Below are positions 33,282 through 44,421 of a stretch of 64,000 bases of DNA, piece by piece. The DNA is taken from positions 1,481,091-1,545,090 of the forward strand of contig NC_035178.2 in NCBI RefSeq assembly GCF_001659605.2. The letters are read 5' to 3'. Numbering within the stretch: the stretch's first letter is position 1; every line of letters starts with the position of its first letter. The notes below the pieces were generated by a model. That model was not told the DNA's origin. It did not search any database and saw only the letters and a program-made list of their open reading frames with translations. The position numbers and the translations under genes are program-made. The stretch comes from Manihot esculenta. Lineage: Eukaryota > Streptophyta > Magnoliopsida > Malpighiales > Euphorbiaceae.

Positions 33282-34404
33282 TCAAAAGAGATAGGGGTAC
33301 TGTATAAGCATGGATTCCCGGGTCTCCCAGGTGCACTCTTTCATGTTGTGGTAATTCCAAAGGACTTTTACCATCGCGATTTCCTTGTTCCTCAGCTTTC
33401 TAATTTGTGTGTCTACGATCTGCACTGGCTGCTCAACATAGGTGAGATCTCCTAGGATCTCTACCTCTGGTTCATTAAGAACCTTACTCGGATCCGACAC
33501 GAACTTCTGTAACATGAAAACATGAAAAACCGGATGTATTCTTTCCATAGAAGCAGGCAAATCTAACTTATAAGATACATTCCCAACCTTTTGGAAGATT
33601 TTGAAGGGTCCGATGTACCTTGGAGCTAGTTTACCTTTCTTCCCAAAACGAATCACCCCTTTCATAGGAGACACCTTGAGCAACACCATATCTCCCTCCT
33701 AGAACACAACATGTTTCCTGCGGACATCTGCATAACTCTTCTGCCGACTCACAGCAGTCCTGATTCTTTCTCTGATAATAGGCACTACCCTGCTGGTGAT
33801 CTCAACTAACTCTGGCCCTGCCAAGGCCCTTTCTCCCACTTCTTCCCAGCAGACAGGTGACCTGCACTTCCTCCCATATAGAGCTTTATAAGGAGCCATC
33901 CCTATGCTAGCATGATAACTGTTATTATAGGCAAACTCCACCAGTGGTAGATGCTGCTTCCAAGAACCGCCAAAATCTAGCACACACATTCTCAACATGT
34001 CTTCTATCGTTTGGATGGTCCTCTTTGACTGTCCGTCAGTCTGTGGATGGAAAGCAGTGCTAAAGTCCAACCTTGTACCCATAGCATTTTGCAGACTCCG
34101 CCAAAACCTGGAGGTAAACTGTGGTCCCCTATCTGACACTATTGATATTGGAGCCCCATGCAGCCTGACAATCTCTTCAACATATACTTGTGCCAGTTTG
34201 TTCACAGAGTAGCCACTCCTGACAGGGATAAAGTGAGCAGACTTGGTCAATTTGTCCACTATTACCCATATAGAGTCTAATCTGTTGGACGTTGCTGGTA
34301 ATCCCACCACGAAATCCATAGCCATGTTTTCCCATTTCCACTCTGGAATCGGTAGTGGGTTGAGCATCCCAGCTGGCTTCTGATGTTCCAGCTTCACCAT
34401 CTGA
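33282..34404 (-). pseudogene. Gypsy chromovirus integrase and chromodomain remnant
   Basis: One reading frame on the minus strand, interrupted by an in-frame TAG at 33699-33701. The first part is the integrase core: MAMDFVVGLP with the first Asp, VSDRGPQFTSRFW with the second, then TDGQSKRTIQTIEDML, where the catalytic Glu expected before RTIQ is Lys. After the stop come the GPFKI, YKLDLP and HPVFHVFML segments typical of the Gypsy C-terminus, and a chromodomain (YVEQPVQIVDTQIRKLRNKE, then VLWNYHNMKECTWE). The N-terminal zinc finger of integrase and everything upstream are missing: the frame ends abruptly at about 34404. The mutated catalytic residue, the stop and the truncation mean it cannot act. 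Confidence 0.9.
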
Positions 34405-34408
34405 CAGA

Positions 34409-34428
34409 AGATACCTATACATAAACTT
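34409..34428 (+). repeat. 20-bp near-duplicate at the Gypsy break
   Basis: The 20 bases starting AGATACCTATACAT right at the Gypsy truncation recur at 34571-34590 inside the MULE fragment with one mismatch. This looks like templated filler at a repaired break. Confidence 0.65.
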
Positions 34429-34513
34429 AATAATAGATTGATTTAAATTATATTCATAAAGGTCTTTATGTTGTACATTTATCTATATTTACTAATACTA
34501 TACTATTTCTCAG

Positions 34514-34669
34514 GGATTAATTGGAGTTGTCAAGGAAGTATTTCCCAACTCATGTCATAGGTTCTGTTGTAGATACCTATACATCAACTTTAAGAAGGAA
34601 TTTTCTGGATTGATGTTGAGATCAGATTTTTCAAATGCAGCTAAATCAACTCATGGTTATGAGTTTTGA
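34514..34669 (+). pseudogene. MULE transposase exon fragment
   Basis: After a CAG acceptor at 34511-34513 the frame reads GLIGVVKEVFPNSCHRFCC, then FKKEFSGLMLRSDFSNAAKSTHGYEF and a stop. It aligns with exon 2 of the intact transposase at 6123 (GLIEAVSNWFPEACHRFCAR..., ...NAAKATHGYEF) and keeps the same intron position, but it belongs to a divergent family. Only about 51 codons survive. The stretch 34405-34513 is the matching intron plus the junction with the Gypsy remnant. Confidence 0.88.
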
Positions 34670-35639
34670 CTCCACATGAACAATTTTTTTCATGCAGATA
34701 TTTCCTCATCGTGGAGAGCTACTATTTCTATTTCTCCTCCTTGATCATTCTTTTATGGAACAAATATAGCAAAATGGAACAGGGGAAAGCACAATGGAGA
34801 AGAAGATGCAAGAAGATTAGGAGATGTCACGAGTAATTCGTTTTATTAGATGTTAGGGGGATAATTTTTGGATAAAAATTTATTTTCTTTCATCTTACAC
34901 ATAAATTAATAGGAGAAATGAGTATAATTTATTAAAAGTCTTTTACAATTAATGGAATTAAAGTGTTGAGATATTTTAATATAATGTCAAAATTACAAAA
35001 ATATTTTAATTAATTAGGTCATAATATAAGGGTAAGATAATAATTATCTCTAAAATTAAATGAAACGTCTGCACTTGCCGTTACCTATCTTATTCTTCTG
35101 TTCTACTAACGCCGCTACTACTCCTACAGTTCTTTCAGTCCTTGATGAATATCCCCAATCAACAACCACAAAAATGTCATTGTTCATCAATTCACTCAAC
35201 AATCGATAGGCCCTCACCTCACTCATATCAATTGTCCTTCATTCTATTCTCAACGATCCTTTTCTCACTTCATCTCCGCAACAAGAAGTTGTGATCAACC
35301 CCCACATGCCGATAATCACATCGATTGCTGCATGCTGAAATCATTTGCTTCTACTGGTTTATTTATTGTCCTCGGTTGTTGCTGCGATTGTTGAACCAAT
35401 TGCTTAATCTGATTTTTGGATCTGGAAGATTTTGTGTTCCATTTTATCGTATTGCCACTTGTCGGTTGAAAAAGGGTTATTGAAGAATTGTAATTTTGAT
35501 TTTTTAATATCATTCTCCGTCTTTTATTCAATATTTTATGATAATGCCGCCTTCGTTTCTTCCCCTGCTTTTTTAGTTGTTGATACTGTCGATGGGTTGA
35601 ATATGAATTGATTTTTTGCAAATTTTCAACTGAGTTTGT
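34670..35639. other. spacer with possible repeat remnants
   Basis: No gene recognised. A minus-strand open frame at 35316-35621 is basic and Gln/Lys-rich but matches no family I know and has no flanking exons. Confidence 0.35.
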
Positions 35640-35649
35640 TATCCTTTGG

Positions 35650-35827
35650 GAAATCAGAGTTCAAATTGCTGTTATCAAAAGAGAGCTTGAAAACTTTCCT
35701 CTTTCTTCTGTACCTTTGGTCAAGAGATCTAGCAGATTGCGTGGCCAAATTGTTCTTAGAAGGAAATATTGATTGCAATTGGCTAGCAGTTGTTCCCGCA
35801 GCTATCATCCAACCTTTTGTGTTCTGA
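35650..35827 (+). pseudogene. possible RNase-H C-terminal shard
   Basis: A plus-strand frame reads RDLADCVAKLFLEGN, then WLAVVPAAIIQ. This resembles the last helix and tail of plant LINE-type RNase H domains (R..N..AD.LAK......W...PP..I). The part before it only fits after a frameshift. No other retroelement domain lies alongside. Confidence 0.4.
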
Positions 35828-37221
35828 TGTTGTTACAGCTTTCTCATGCATTATTTTGTAGATTAAACAATGAATAGAAACAAATTGATAAATATAAGTT
35901 GAGTTTGATTCGATAATTAATAAAAAATCAAATTCATTTGAGTTAAAATTTGAAGTGATTCAATTTTTTAGATTTTATAATTTAATTCGGTTTCGACGAA
36001 TCGGACCAATGATTGTAATCGGAAAATTGACGGCTGAATGGAGCCTTTGGACCATGTTTTGATGAAAGGGAAAATAAAGGAGGAAGAAAATAACTTTATG
36101 TTATATATAATTTTTATTTGGATGAAAAAAAAATATTAACTGGTAAATCTACTCCTATTTTTTATATAAATTAAAGGAAAAATTGGAGAAAAATTTTGAA
36201 AATTACAATTATACCTTACATTTGATATATTCCTTTTAAATATTTAAAGTTAAATATCTTAAAAATTATTTTTTTTCAATATTTTTTTATCTAAACGTAT
36301 TTAAAAAAAATATTTTTCTCTCCAAACATGATATTTTTATCATCTTTCTTTATTTTCCTTCTTTCACTTTCCTTCCTTTATTTTTCTTTCCAAACTCTCC
36401 CTTCTCTACAGTCCACATGCACCTTCCACTCTATCACTCTCTCCTGACTGCCAATGTTTTTTAGAATTATACCTTATTTTGTTGTGATAATTTAAGAAAA
36501 TTTTAATTTTTTAAAGATATTAAAATAATGTTTATTTAATTTAAATTTTTATTTAACTTTTTAAAAAGTTAAAAATATTTTTTATTTTTAGGATTTATTT
36601 GATTGAAGATAAATAAATTAAAAAAAATAATACTTTTCAAGAAATGCAAAATTTTTTTATTTAATAATTTTTTAAAAATTATTTATTTTATATGACAGAA
36701 ATAATTTACTTAACTGAAATTTAATAAGTTGTACTTTCTTAATTAATTTTATTAAAATTATCAATTTATCTTTTAATTTATTAAATTTAAAATTATATTA
36801 TAAATATTTATTGTATTTTATCACTTAAAAATAATTTTATTTTTTAAAAATTTAATTTATATATAAAATATTATTATACGTATTTCTCCACAAATAAATT
36901 TTTTAAAAATACACTTTCTAAAAAATATACTTTTTTAGAAGGTATAACATTTTTCTTTAAGCAATACCTTATAGTAATTAAGTCACTTTTCGAAAAAATC
37001 ATTTGTTATAAAATAACTAATTTAAACTAAACAAAATTTGGCCAGTTTTATAAAAAAAAAAACTAACAAAATTCGGAGACGGCGGATTTCGGAGGTCTCA
37101 GCTATTTAGAGGCCCCACTCTCTATCTAGCGCGTGGATGGCTTCTCCAGCAGGCCAGTTTCCCTCGTAGGTGTGTGTACTAGAACTAGACATCAGCGTGT
37201 GGAGAAAACAATCTTTCTAAA
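35828..37221. other. AT-rich intergenic region
   Basis: Strongly AT-rich with no coding signal. Confidence 0.5.
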
Positions 37222-37443
37222 TTAAACAAAAGTTGAATAAGAAAGGTACAGAATAATTTTACCTTGCAGAGAGTAGAGATACATGCAGACGACTAGAAGG
37301 CCATCACTTCCCAGTACGGATACAATGGATTGCCACCTATCTGTCGTCTGAGAACTGCAATAATAGCCGTCGATGAATTGACGGAGAGTCGATAAATCTA
37401 ACGCCGGTATAGGCCGAGGCTTGATACAAAGGATCGCGAGCAT
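37222..37443 (-). CDS. possible small ORF or first exon, unrecognised
   Basis: 73 codons starting MLAILCIKPRPIPALDLSTL. The composition (LDLSTLRQFIDGYY, TTDRWQSIVSVLGSDGLLVV) looks more protein-like than the surrounding frames, and a possible donor (CAAG/GTAAAA) follows residue 59, but I could not find a joining exon to the left. It may be a first exon, a small gene or chance. Confidence 0.25.
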   Translation of the reverse strand: MLAILCIKPRPIPALDLSTLRQFIDGYYCSSQTTDRWQSIVSVLGSDGLLVVCMYLYSLQGKIILYLSYSTFV

Positions 37444-37720
37444 TGGAATATTTTAGGTGTTGGAGAGTGTTGTGTAGACCTTTGACAAAAAAATAAAAAG
37501 GCGTGTAGCCAACATTACAAGGTGGCGTGAGGATCCGACGTGGATGACACGTGTAGTTTGCATGCCTGATGGGTCGGACAGCTGTTCGAGTAGTGATTGG
37601 ACAAGGAATGACGTGAGAATGACCCGTGTGGCCGTTTTGTTATGCAATTTAAAGAGGATTTATTTATTTATTTTTGTAACTGTGAGAAAGCTTCGGATTT
37701 CCGTCTTTTGGAAGCGTATG

Positions 37721-37723
<3 letters not shown>

Positions 37724-37758
<35 letters not shown>
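37724..37758. repeat. (GA)n microsatellite
   Basis: About 17 AG/GA units, upstream of the 13-exon gene. Confidence 0.85.
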
Positions 37759-37761
<3 letters not shown>

Positions 37762-38547
37762 GAGTAGAGAGCTGCATGTAAATTACAAGGTGAATTTTCG
37801 ATGGTAGTTTTGAAGAATTGAGATTCTTACTTTCTAGTTTCTTCCTTTCTGTTTTTAAGTATGAGTTTTAGAGGTTCTGCTGGTATTTCAATGGCGGTTT
37901 TGGGGGCTCAAAGCGCGAGACCTTGTTAACTTAGCATCTGGCTTTTTCTGGGTGCTTGAGATAATTTATGAGTCAAAAATTTCCTATGGGTTTCTGTTTT
38001 TGGGACGTGGTGGATGACGCAATTAAGATCTGCGGATGAGAAGTAAACAGAGTGTATCTGTCTCCGACTCTCCGTAAAGCAGTGGATAATGAATTTAGGT
38101 TCAGGAAGATTCGTGCTCATTAATGGGGTTTCTTTTTTTAATTCAAAAGTTTTTTTTAATGGATGGGATCTGCATCTGCTCTTGTAGAAATACAATGTGA
38201 TTCACGGGTGTAACAGAGAGAGAGAGAGAGTTTCCTTTCCTTCTCTTCTTTTGTGTGCTCTCTGGAGTGTCTTTGCGTCATTTCTCCCCTCTCTCTTTAT
38301 CTCTCCACTTTTTTTCTCCCTGTATGTGCTTTATTTCACGAAGAACCTGATTCTCCAAACACGAGGAATGAATTACTTTTCTCTTCCTTTCCTTTTTTCT
38401 CTCACTCAATCTGTTTGGTAGGTTTGCTTTTTGAGTTTTTGTCTCTGGTGTATCTCTTCGCTGCTGCACTTCACCTCTCACTGGAGTGACCAGAGGGATA
38501 GAGAGAGGGGGGATCCCCCCCCGTAGCTTTCACACTCGAACACACAC

Positions 38548-38569
38548 AGAGAGAGAGAGAGAGAGAGAG
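38548..38569. repeat. (GA)n microsatellite
   Basis: About 11 GA units preceded by a short CA run, in the probable leader of the 13-exon gene. Confidence 0.8.
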
Positions 38570-38889
38570 TAGAGGAGAGATACCTGCCAACTAAATTGAT
38601 TATTCTTTGGAACAAAAACCCAAACGCCACTTTTTCGGTTTTCTCTACCCTTATATTTCGCTAATTACTAATAAATATAAATAAAATAAAAACTCTTCTC
38701 TTTATTGTTCTTGTTGGGTTCATCTTTATCAGCACATAAACGCCGGTTTCTCTAACTTATCTTTCTTTCCTTCCATTGAAGAACCGCAAATTTGGAGAGA
38801 AAGTGAGAGAAAAGATCTGGATTTGGCTTGTTGGTATCTATTCTGCGCCGTCGAAGCCGTTTTCAACGGGCGGATGTTGTTAGTTTGTG

Positions 38890-41800
38890 ATGATCAATAT
38901 GATAGAAACAGACAAGAGTCGAGACGTGAGGCGTGTAGCGAGTCGGTTCTCGCGACAGATTAAGCAATCTGGACACAAGCATATCTCTGCTGGTGAATTT
39001 TACCTTACTCTCCTTTATTTCTGGTCCCGAAAATTTCACGTTTTTTCGCTAAACTAAGAAACAAATCCCATTTTGGTACTTGTCTTTATCTTTATATTCT
39101 TATTCAACTTTGTGATAAGACTTTCACAGATAATGCGTATCTCTTGTTTTACTTCTTTCTCTGTTTTGTTTTTTTATTCTTGTTCATTTTTGTGGATTGT
39201 GATTTGAAGCTTTGAACGGTAGAGCAAATTCGAGTAACCAGGACGAGTATAAAATGGATTGCGAATTAGCTGATAGAGAAGAGTCCCTTCCTTCCCAGGC
39301 TCCTTCTGTCAGTGGCAGTGGTGGTAAAAGATTCAAGCTACCCAGAAAGGTCAGTTATTGAATGCACCAGATAAAGAGGCAGTTGGTATCAACTACTTTT
39401 CGTTTTGATTATATGCTAACTTATTCTATTATTTTGCAGCAATTTTTTGATGACTGCAATGGCGTTGATCATGTTTCTGTTCCGCGGAAGCTACGGTCAG
39501 GTGTGGTTGGTTTGTTGGAATAAAAGAATACTTGTCTTTTTTTTTTTTATAAATTATTTACTTGTTATTCTTTTGGAGAGAGGAAAGTAAGGACGGTTTA
39601 CTTGCTTAATTATTTGGAGGCCGACGGTTTTCGAATGAAGGTTTACTTGCTGGTCGTCTTTCCTGGAAGTTTCGCTTCCTATTTGTGTGTCTGTGGGGTT
39701 CTCATTTTTGTAAATTTTGGATTGGGACTGAAGCAAAACTGAAGCTTTTTACTTTTTCTTTCTTTGTAAGGACGCAAGATTCTGTCTCTTTTCTTTTCTA
39801 ATCTTATTTATTATGTTTATGATGGGAATCACATAGCATTGATTCTTTTCAAATAAAAATTGTGATTGAAATATTTGCTTTTTTTCTATTCTTGAGCTTA
39901 CTTTTCCATGGGAGATACTTTAAGCTTTTTATGAATCAGCAAATTTCCCCTTTATTTAGAAGAAAGAAAAAGGGATTAGTGCTTCATAATTATTTTGGCA
40001 TTAATGCTCTGAAAATATGTGAATTTTTTCACAGCCATGAAGAAACGCAATCGGGAATCTTTTTTATCTCCACCTTTGCCAAATTCAAAGAAGTTGAACC
40101 GATCTAGTAGTGGCGTCAAATCACCCAAAATGGTTGGCCTAAAGAAATCGAAACAGAACTTGGTTAGTCAATTCGTCATTATGCTAATTTCGTTACTTAT
40201 TCCTTTTGGATTGAGCAAAGCAAGTCAAAATTATATAAGAGATAAATTTGCCCTTGTAGAAGCAAGGGTCCCCAAACTGGTCCCTGAAGCATATTGTTGG
40301 TGGGCCTATCACCAAAGATGAGGAAGAAGTTGTGGAGACACTGTATGCTTTGGCAGGAATGTTCCCTAACATTGAAGCTGATCGTAGCAACAACTTAGAT
40401 GGTGTTTCTTCAGAAGCAAGTCCTTCAGCTTTGCAAGAGGCTAGTGAGAGACTTGAACCCAAATTGGAAGGTAAACCTTTTCTAATTTCCTCCACACTGT
40501 CAATTAAATTATTTATTTAGTTATATTTGTTAATGTGAATGTATTCTACTTTCACGTTCTCTTAGCTTCTGCAACTATAAAAGAAGACTTGAATGGAATT
40601 GGCAGACCAAGAACTGATGAGGCTGTTAATCCTGCTTCTGACATAGAAAGATCACCTGAAGAAACTACTAAACTTTACACACCGATCACACAAGAACCAT
40701 ATGATTTGACCAGCAACAAAAAACATGGAGAATTAGACAGTTCTATTGCTCAAGTGGGTCTGCACAAGACGGTTAATTACGAGGAACAAAAGCCAGCATG
40801 CAACTTGGTTAACTTTTGTTTTCCACGTGGAACAGATCAGGATGCTAGGTAGGCATTGCTTTTTCCTCAAGCATCCTGAATTCAACACCTTCTTTGCTAC
40901 TTCTTTTTTCTATCTTTTGAGTGCTTAATTATTTTTATGTTTTTTCCCCTTTATCATAAAGTACACTAAGGCAGCCTGCAAAACTAGAAAATTTGCTTGA
41001 CAGAATGATGGAGATATCATTGGCACAGGTAGTCATACTCCGAAAGTCTATAACATATTGCAACTTAAGAATGCAGAATTCAATATTTGCTCTGCTTTCT
41101 TGCTTTTCAGACTCCAGCAATTGGAAGTCAACCAGACCAACAGCATGCGATTGGCAAATCCAAGAACAATGGTATAATCTAGTTTGCTTGATGTTGTAAC
41201 TTGTAATCTCCGTTATCTATTTTTCATCTTATTATATCACTAAACTTTCAATGGTAAATACTTGATTCTTTCATGTGAAGGTCCAATTTTGTGGCCAGGA
41301 TTGTCTTCGGCAGTGTCAAGTAGTGCTTGCCATGGTCCTTTGTCGCAGTAATTTTCTGTCTTGTATCTTTGGTTTTATTCATCCTTTTGTTGTCTCCCAT
41401 GTATGACTTGGATGTTTCAGATCTTGTGCTGCTAAAATACCTGCTTGGCTTGGTACCAGACCTGATTTGTTGCGTAATGGTTCAATTGGAAAGGTGAATA
41501 CTTGTAATCTAGTTATTATTTATCTTACCTGCTCTTTAGTGCTACCATAAGACTTCTAAATTGAACTATATGTTTCATTGCTATTTGCTTTTCCAAGCAT
41601 CTGTTGATGGTGGGCCATGAACCATATACAGGTTTTGAAAGTTTCAACTGACAGAAGGTCATGGAAGAGGTGTGCAGCTCATGTTTACATAGGCTGTCTC
41701 ATTCGGGCTTTACAAATACCTGAGAGAAAAGAAAGCTTTTCAATGCCTCCTCCAAGTCAACTGAGACCGCATGAAGTATTGAAACAGGGTGTTCTTATGA

Positions 41801-42973
41801 CAATAAATGACTTCAGTGACATCAGAAATGATTTAAAGGGAATTAAAGCAGCTAGCACAGTTAATGCAGTTCTGAAGAATTCAAATGATACTAAAAGTGG
41901 TATTCTTCAACACCTAAAGCCTCACCAAGATCATTCTCAGGCTGCTCTGGCATCTGGTGCATACACCTGCCAGAAGAAGGTGAGTCTAGATTCCATTTCC
42001 AATTATATATAAATATGATGTATTGCGTCTGATCAGTTTCTCTCTCAGGGCTTCAATTTCCTGTCCCTTTCAGCTGGTGGTGGTGCCATGGAACCTAATA
42101 ACAGGTCTAATGGAACTGGAAATGGTTTGGAACCATGTGCACAAATGCAAATTCCTTATCATTTGCAAAACCCCACGCTCATGCCTTTCTCTATGTCACA
42201 AACAAGACTTACACCTGCTTACCCTGATCAGCCTTCAGCAGCAGCAGCAGCACAACAGGTCTTATTCTAACCTTTCAGAGTTTCATTTATGTTCATGTGA
42301 AGTGGTAACACTAAAACCTATCAAAGAGTGGTTAGCTATTCATCCTTTCCAAGGGTAGGTTTGTTAGTAAATAACTGCACCAATTGAAGAATGAGATACA
42401 CTGGATGGTTTCTCCACAGGAAAAAAAATGTAGCTTACTTGCAAAGTGTCAAGCAAGCTGTTGAAAGTCGCTTAGGCATGCAGCTTAGTTTGCTAACTTC
42501 TCATAAACAACAAAATTTGCATAACTGCTTTTTCTATCATGTGAATCACTCCTAGTCTAGTTATCTCAGTTGGCTGGAAACTGGAAAGTTGCTGATTCTT
42601 TTTTTGTAATGATTGATCACAGGCCCAGCTTCAGTTTCCTACCCATCTCACCAGCCCATATTTTGTTCCTCATGCAAGTTCCAAGGCCTTGACAAAGCTG
42701 CCACAGCAACAGCTTTGGGCTGCCCAGTTGGCAGCTCAGTACAGGAACACTGGAACTTCGACAGCCATGACTCATTTTCCAAGCTGGCCAAATGGAAGGC
42801 AAGACTCGCCTGGGCTGATGCCCTACGTCTCACCTTCAACTTCAACACTGGATGTACCAGGCCCCAAGTATCCTCAGATCTCTCAGCAGCAGCAGCAGTT
42901 GATGGCCATCACTTTGCCGCATGCAAGGATGAAGAGGCAATCTGTTTATGAAGAAAATGGAGTTAGGTTTTGA
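38890..42973 (+). CDS. unrecognised 700-residue plant protein, 13 exons
   Basis: Exons: 38890-38992, 39210-39349, 39440-39500, 40035-40162, 40260-40470, 40566-40848, 40962-41028, 41111-41171, 41281-41347, 41421-41493, 41632-41979, 42049-42258 and 42623-42973. They join in frame to 700 residues. The start could also be the in-frame ATG at 38899. Visible parts: a basic N-terminus (RRVASRFSRQIKQ), a Lys/Arg/Ser segment (MKKRNRESFLSPPLPNSKK) likely nuclear, an acidic helical patch (TKDEEEVVETLYALAGMFPN), a compact basic block (STDRRSWKRCAAHVYIGCLIRALQIPE) and a long Gln/Pro/Ser-rich tail with poly-Ala and poly-Gln. This layout suggests a nuclear regulatory protein. I cannot name the family. Confidence 0.85.
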
Positions 42974-43949
42974 GCTAGTGGTGGTGTACTGCCATTGCAT
43001 GAGTAACTGCAATGAGCGATTGTGAAACAGAAACAGAATGGGGAAAAGAGCTGTTACAATCAGACGACTGTAACATTATTTCATTCTTTACTTATGTCAA
43101 CACTTGTGAGTTGGTGCTCAATTTGGGTATGTCTCAACAGAGTAAATAGATCTAAAGATGTAACTGGGGCTTCAAAATACCATAAGAAGTGCTGGCTGAG
43201 CAACCTGATGCCTGTTAAAGCGCATCAGCTGCCATGGGCACAGAGAATTCTGCAGCGCCTTCTGATGATCTCATTTAAATTGGAGTCTGAACAATTTACG
43301 ACGAACTTGGGAATATATTTGCTTGTGCTTATGCTCCGTTTTCAGTATGAACCACGCCCAAGTCCACAATTTTAATTCTCGGATGATTTTTATCCACTTG
43401 TATTTACATGAGTAGTCATTTGAGGGAGATGAACCCCCCCCCCACCAAAAAAAAAAAAAAAAAAAAAACATGGGTCCTTTTCTGACCCAATAGAACTTAT
43501 ATTGTCCGTTGCATTAATACAAGTTACTTGCATATATTGATTAACTTGTCTTTTATTATTTCCTTGTACGCTCGTTTAACATGAGAACCCTCTCAAGTTC
43601 CACTCGATCCAAGTAATGGTCATGCTACAAATGTTGTTAATCGCCATCTGCCTATTTCTCTATCTTGGATTGCCAATGCCATCGCCTACGTAGCATTCCC
43701 CATAACGAATGTTAGTTTAAAACATTTGCGAATTTTCTGGTTAAACTTCTAAATTCTCATCTGTAGCATAACAAAAAGGTCCTATTAGTGTAATCACCCA
43801 TAACCCATCATCTACTTGCAAAAGCTTAATAAGAGCAACGACAACACTCCTTGCAGATGAATCCCTACGTTTACATCTCCTCTGACCTAATTGTATAAAA
43901 GTTTTATCCCTAAGAAACATTTAAAAGTAGCTTAATACAAACTTGTTCA
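42974..43949. other. 3' flank of the 13-exon gene
   Basis: The first few hundred bp are probably 3' UTR. A C7-9 run followed by about 22 A lies at 43433-43469. No further gene is seen. Confidence 0.5.
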
Positions 43950-44205
43950 TATATTTGTTGATTAATAAAGAATAAAGTTTTTATTGAATATTTGTTGATT
44001 AAAGAATAAAGTTTTTATTGAATCTCATATCGGTTGTGGAAAGGGGAGGAGTAATGTGTCACGCACCAGTAAAATTCTAGGAGTAAGAGATGTATTGAAT
44101 CCCATATCGGTTGTTGAAATGGGAGGGATAATGTGCTCTTATATAAATTATAGGCAATCCTCTCTTAAGCTAGCTTTTGGGGTGAGTTAAACCTACCCAA
44201 ATTTA
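43950..44205. repeat. duplicated segments resembling an LTR remnant
   Basis: Two adjacent copies of a stretch containing AAGAATAAAGTTTTTATTGA (about 43955-44022), then two diverged copies of a stretch containing CATATCGGTTGT (about 44025-44060 and 44100-44135), ending in GCTAGCTTTTGGGGTGAGTT. The last string recalls the ends of common plant Copia/TRIM LTRs, from memory. Termini and target duplications were not resolved. Confidence 0.4.
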
Positions 44206-44421
44206 ACAGTTTTGATTGATAAATGGTTAGCTCCATTGTTCCAAATACCAAGATGCATCATGCATGTATGAAATTTTCTGGCTCTGATTTTCAAATATTA
44301 CAAGAGAAGAACTGGCATTGCCAATAAGCAAACAAAATAAACGCAGAACCGGAACAAACGAGGTGGGAAATAATGGAAAATTGAAATCTCTAAATGCTCT
44401 TAACTATAAAAAGAAAGATTC

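Larger units (their letters stand above)
37444..38889 (+). promoter_or_regulatory. upstream region and leader of the 13-exon gene, with GA tracts
   Basis: Contains three GA dinucleotide tracts (37724-37758, 38214-38230, 38548-38569) and long pyrimidine-rich stretches. This is typical of plant promoters and long 5' UTRs. The last 300 bp before the ATG at 38890 are probably transcribed. GA tracts are candidate BBR/BPC sites by known family preference. Confidence 0.5.

Noticed and set aside
33997..34212. Plus-strand frame within the Gypsy remnant
   Set aside because: It is antisense to the integrase frame.
35316..35621. 101-codon minus-strand frame rich in Gln and Lys
   Set aside because: Low-complexity composition, no known family and no adjacent exons.
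42880..42900. CAG run as a disease-like repeat expansion
   Set aside because: Only about five CAG codons encoding Gln in the tail of the 13-exon protein, ordinary for plant regulators.
43950..44205. Cassandra-type TRIM element
   Set aside because: The GCTAGCTTTTGGGG string is suggestive, but I found no clear TG...CA termini, target duplication or 5S-like promoter, so it is listed only as a remnant.
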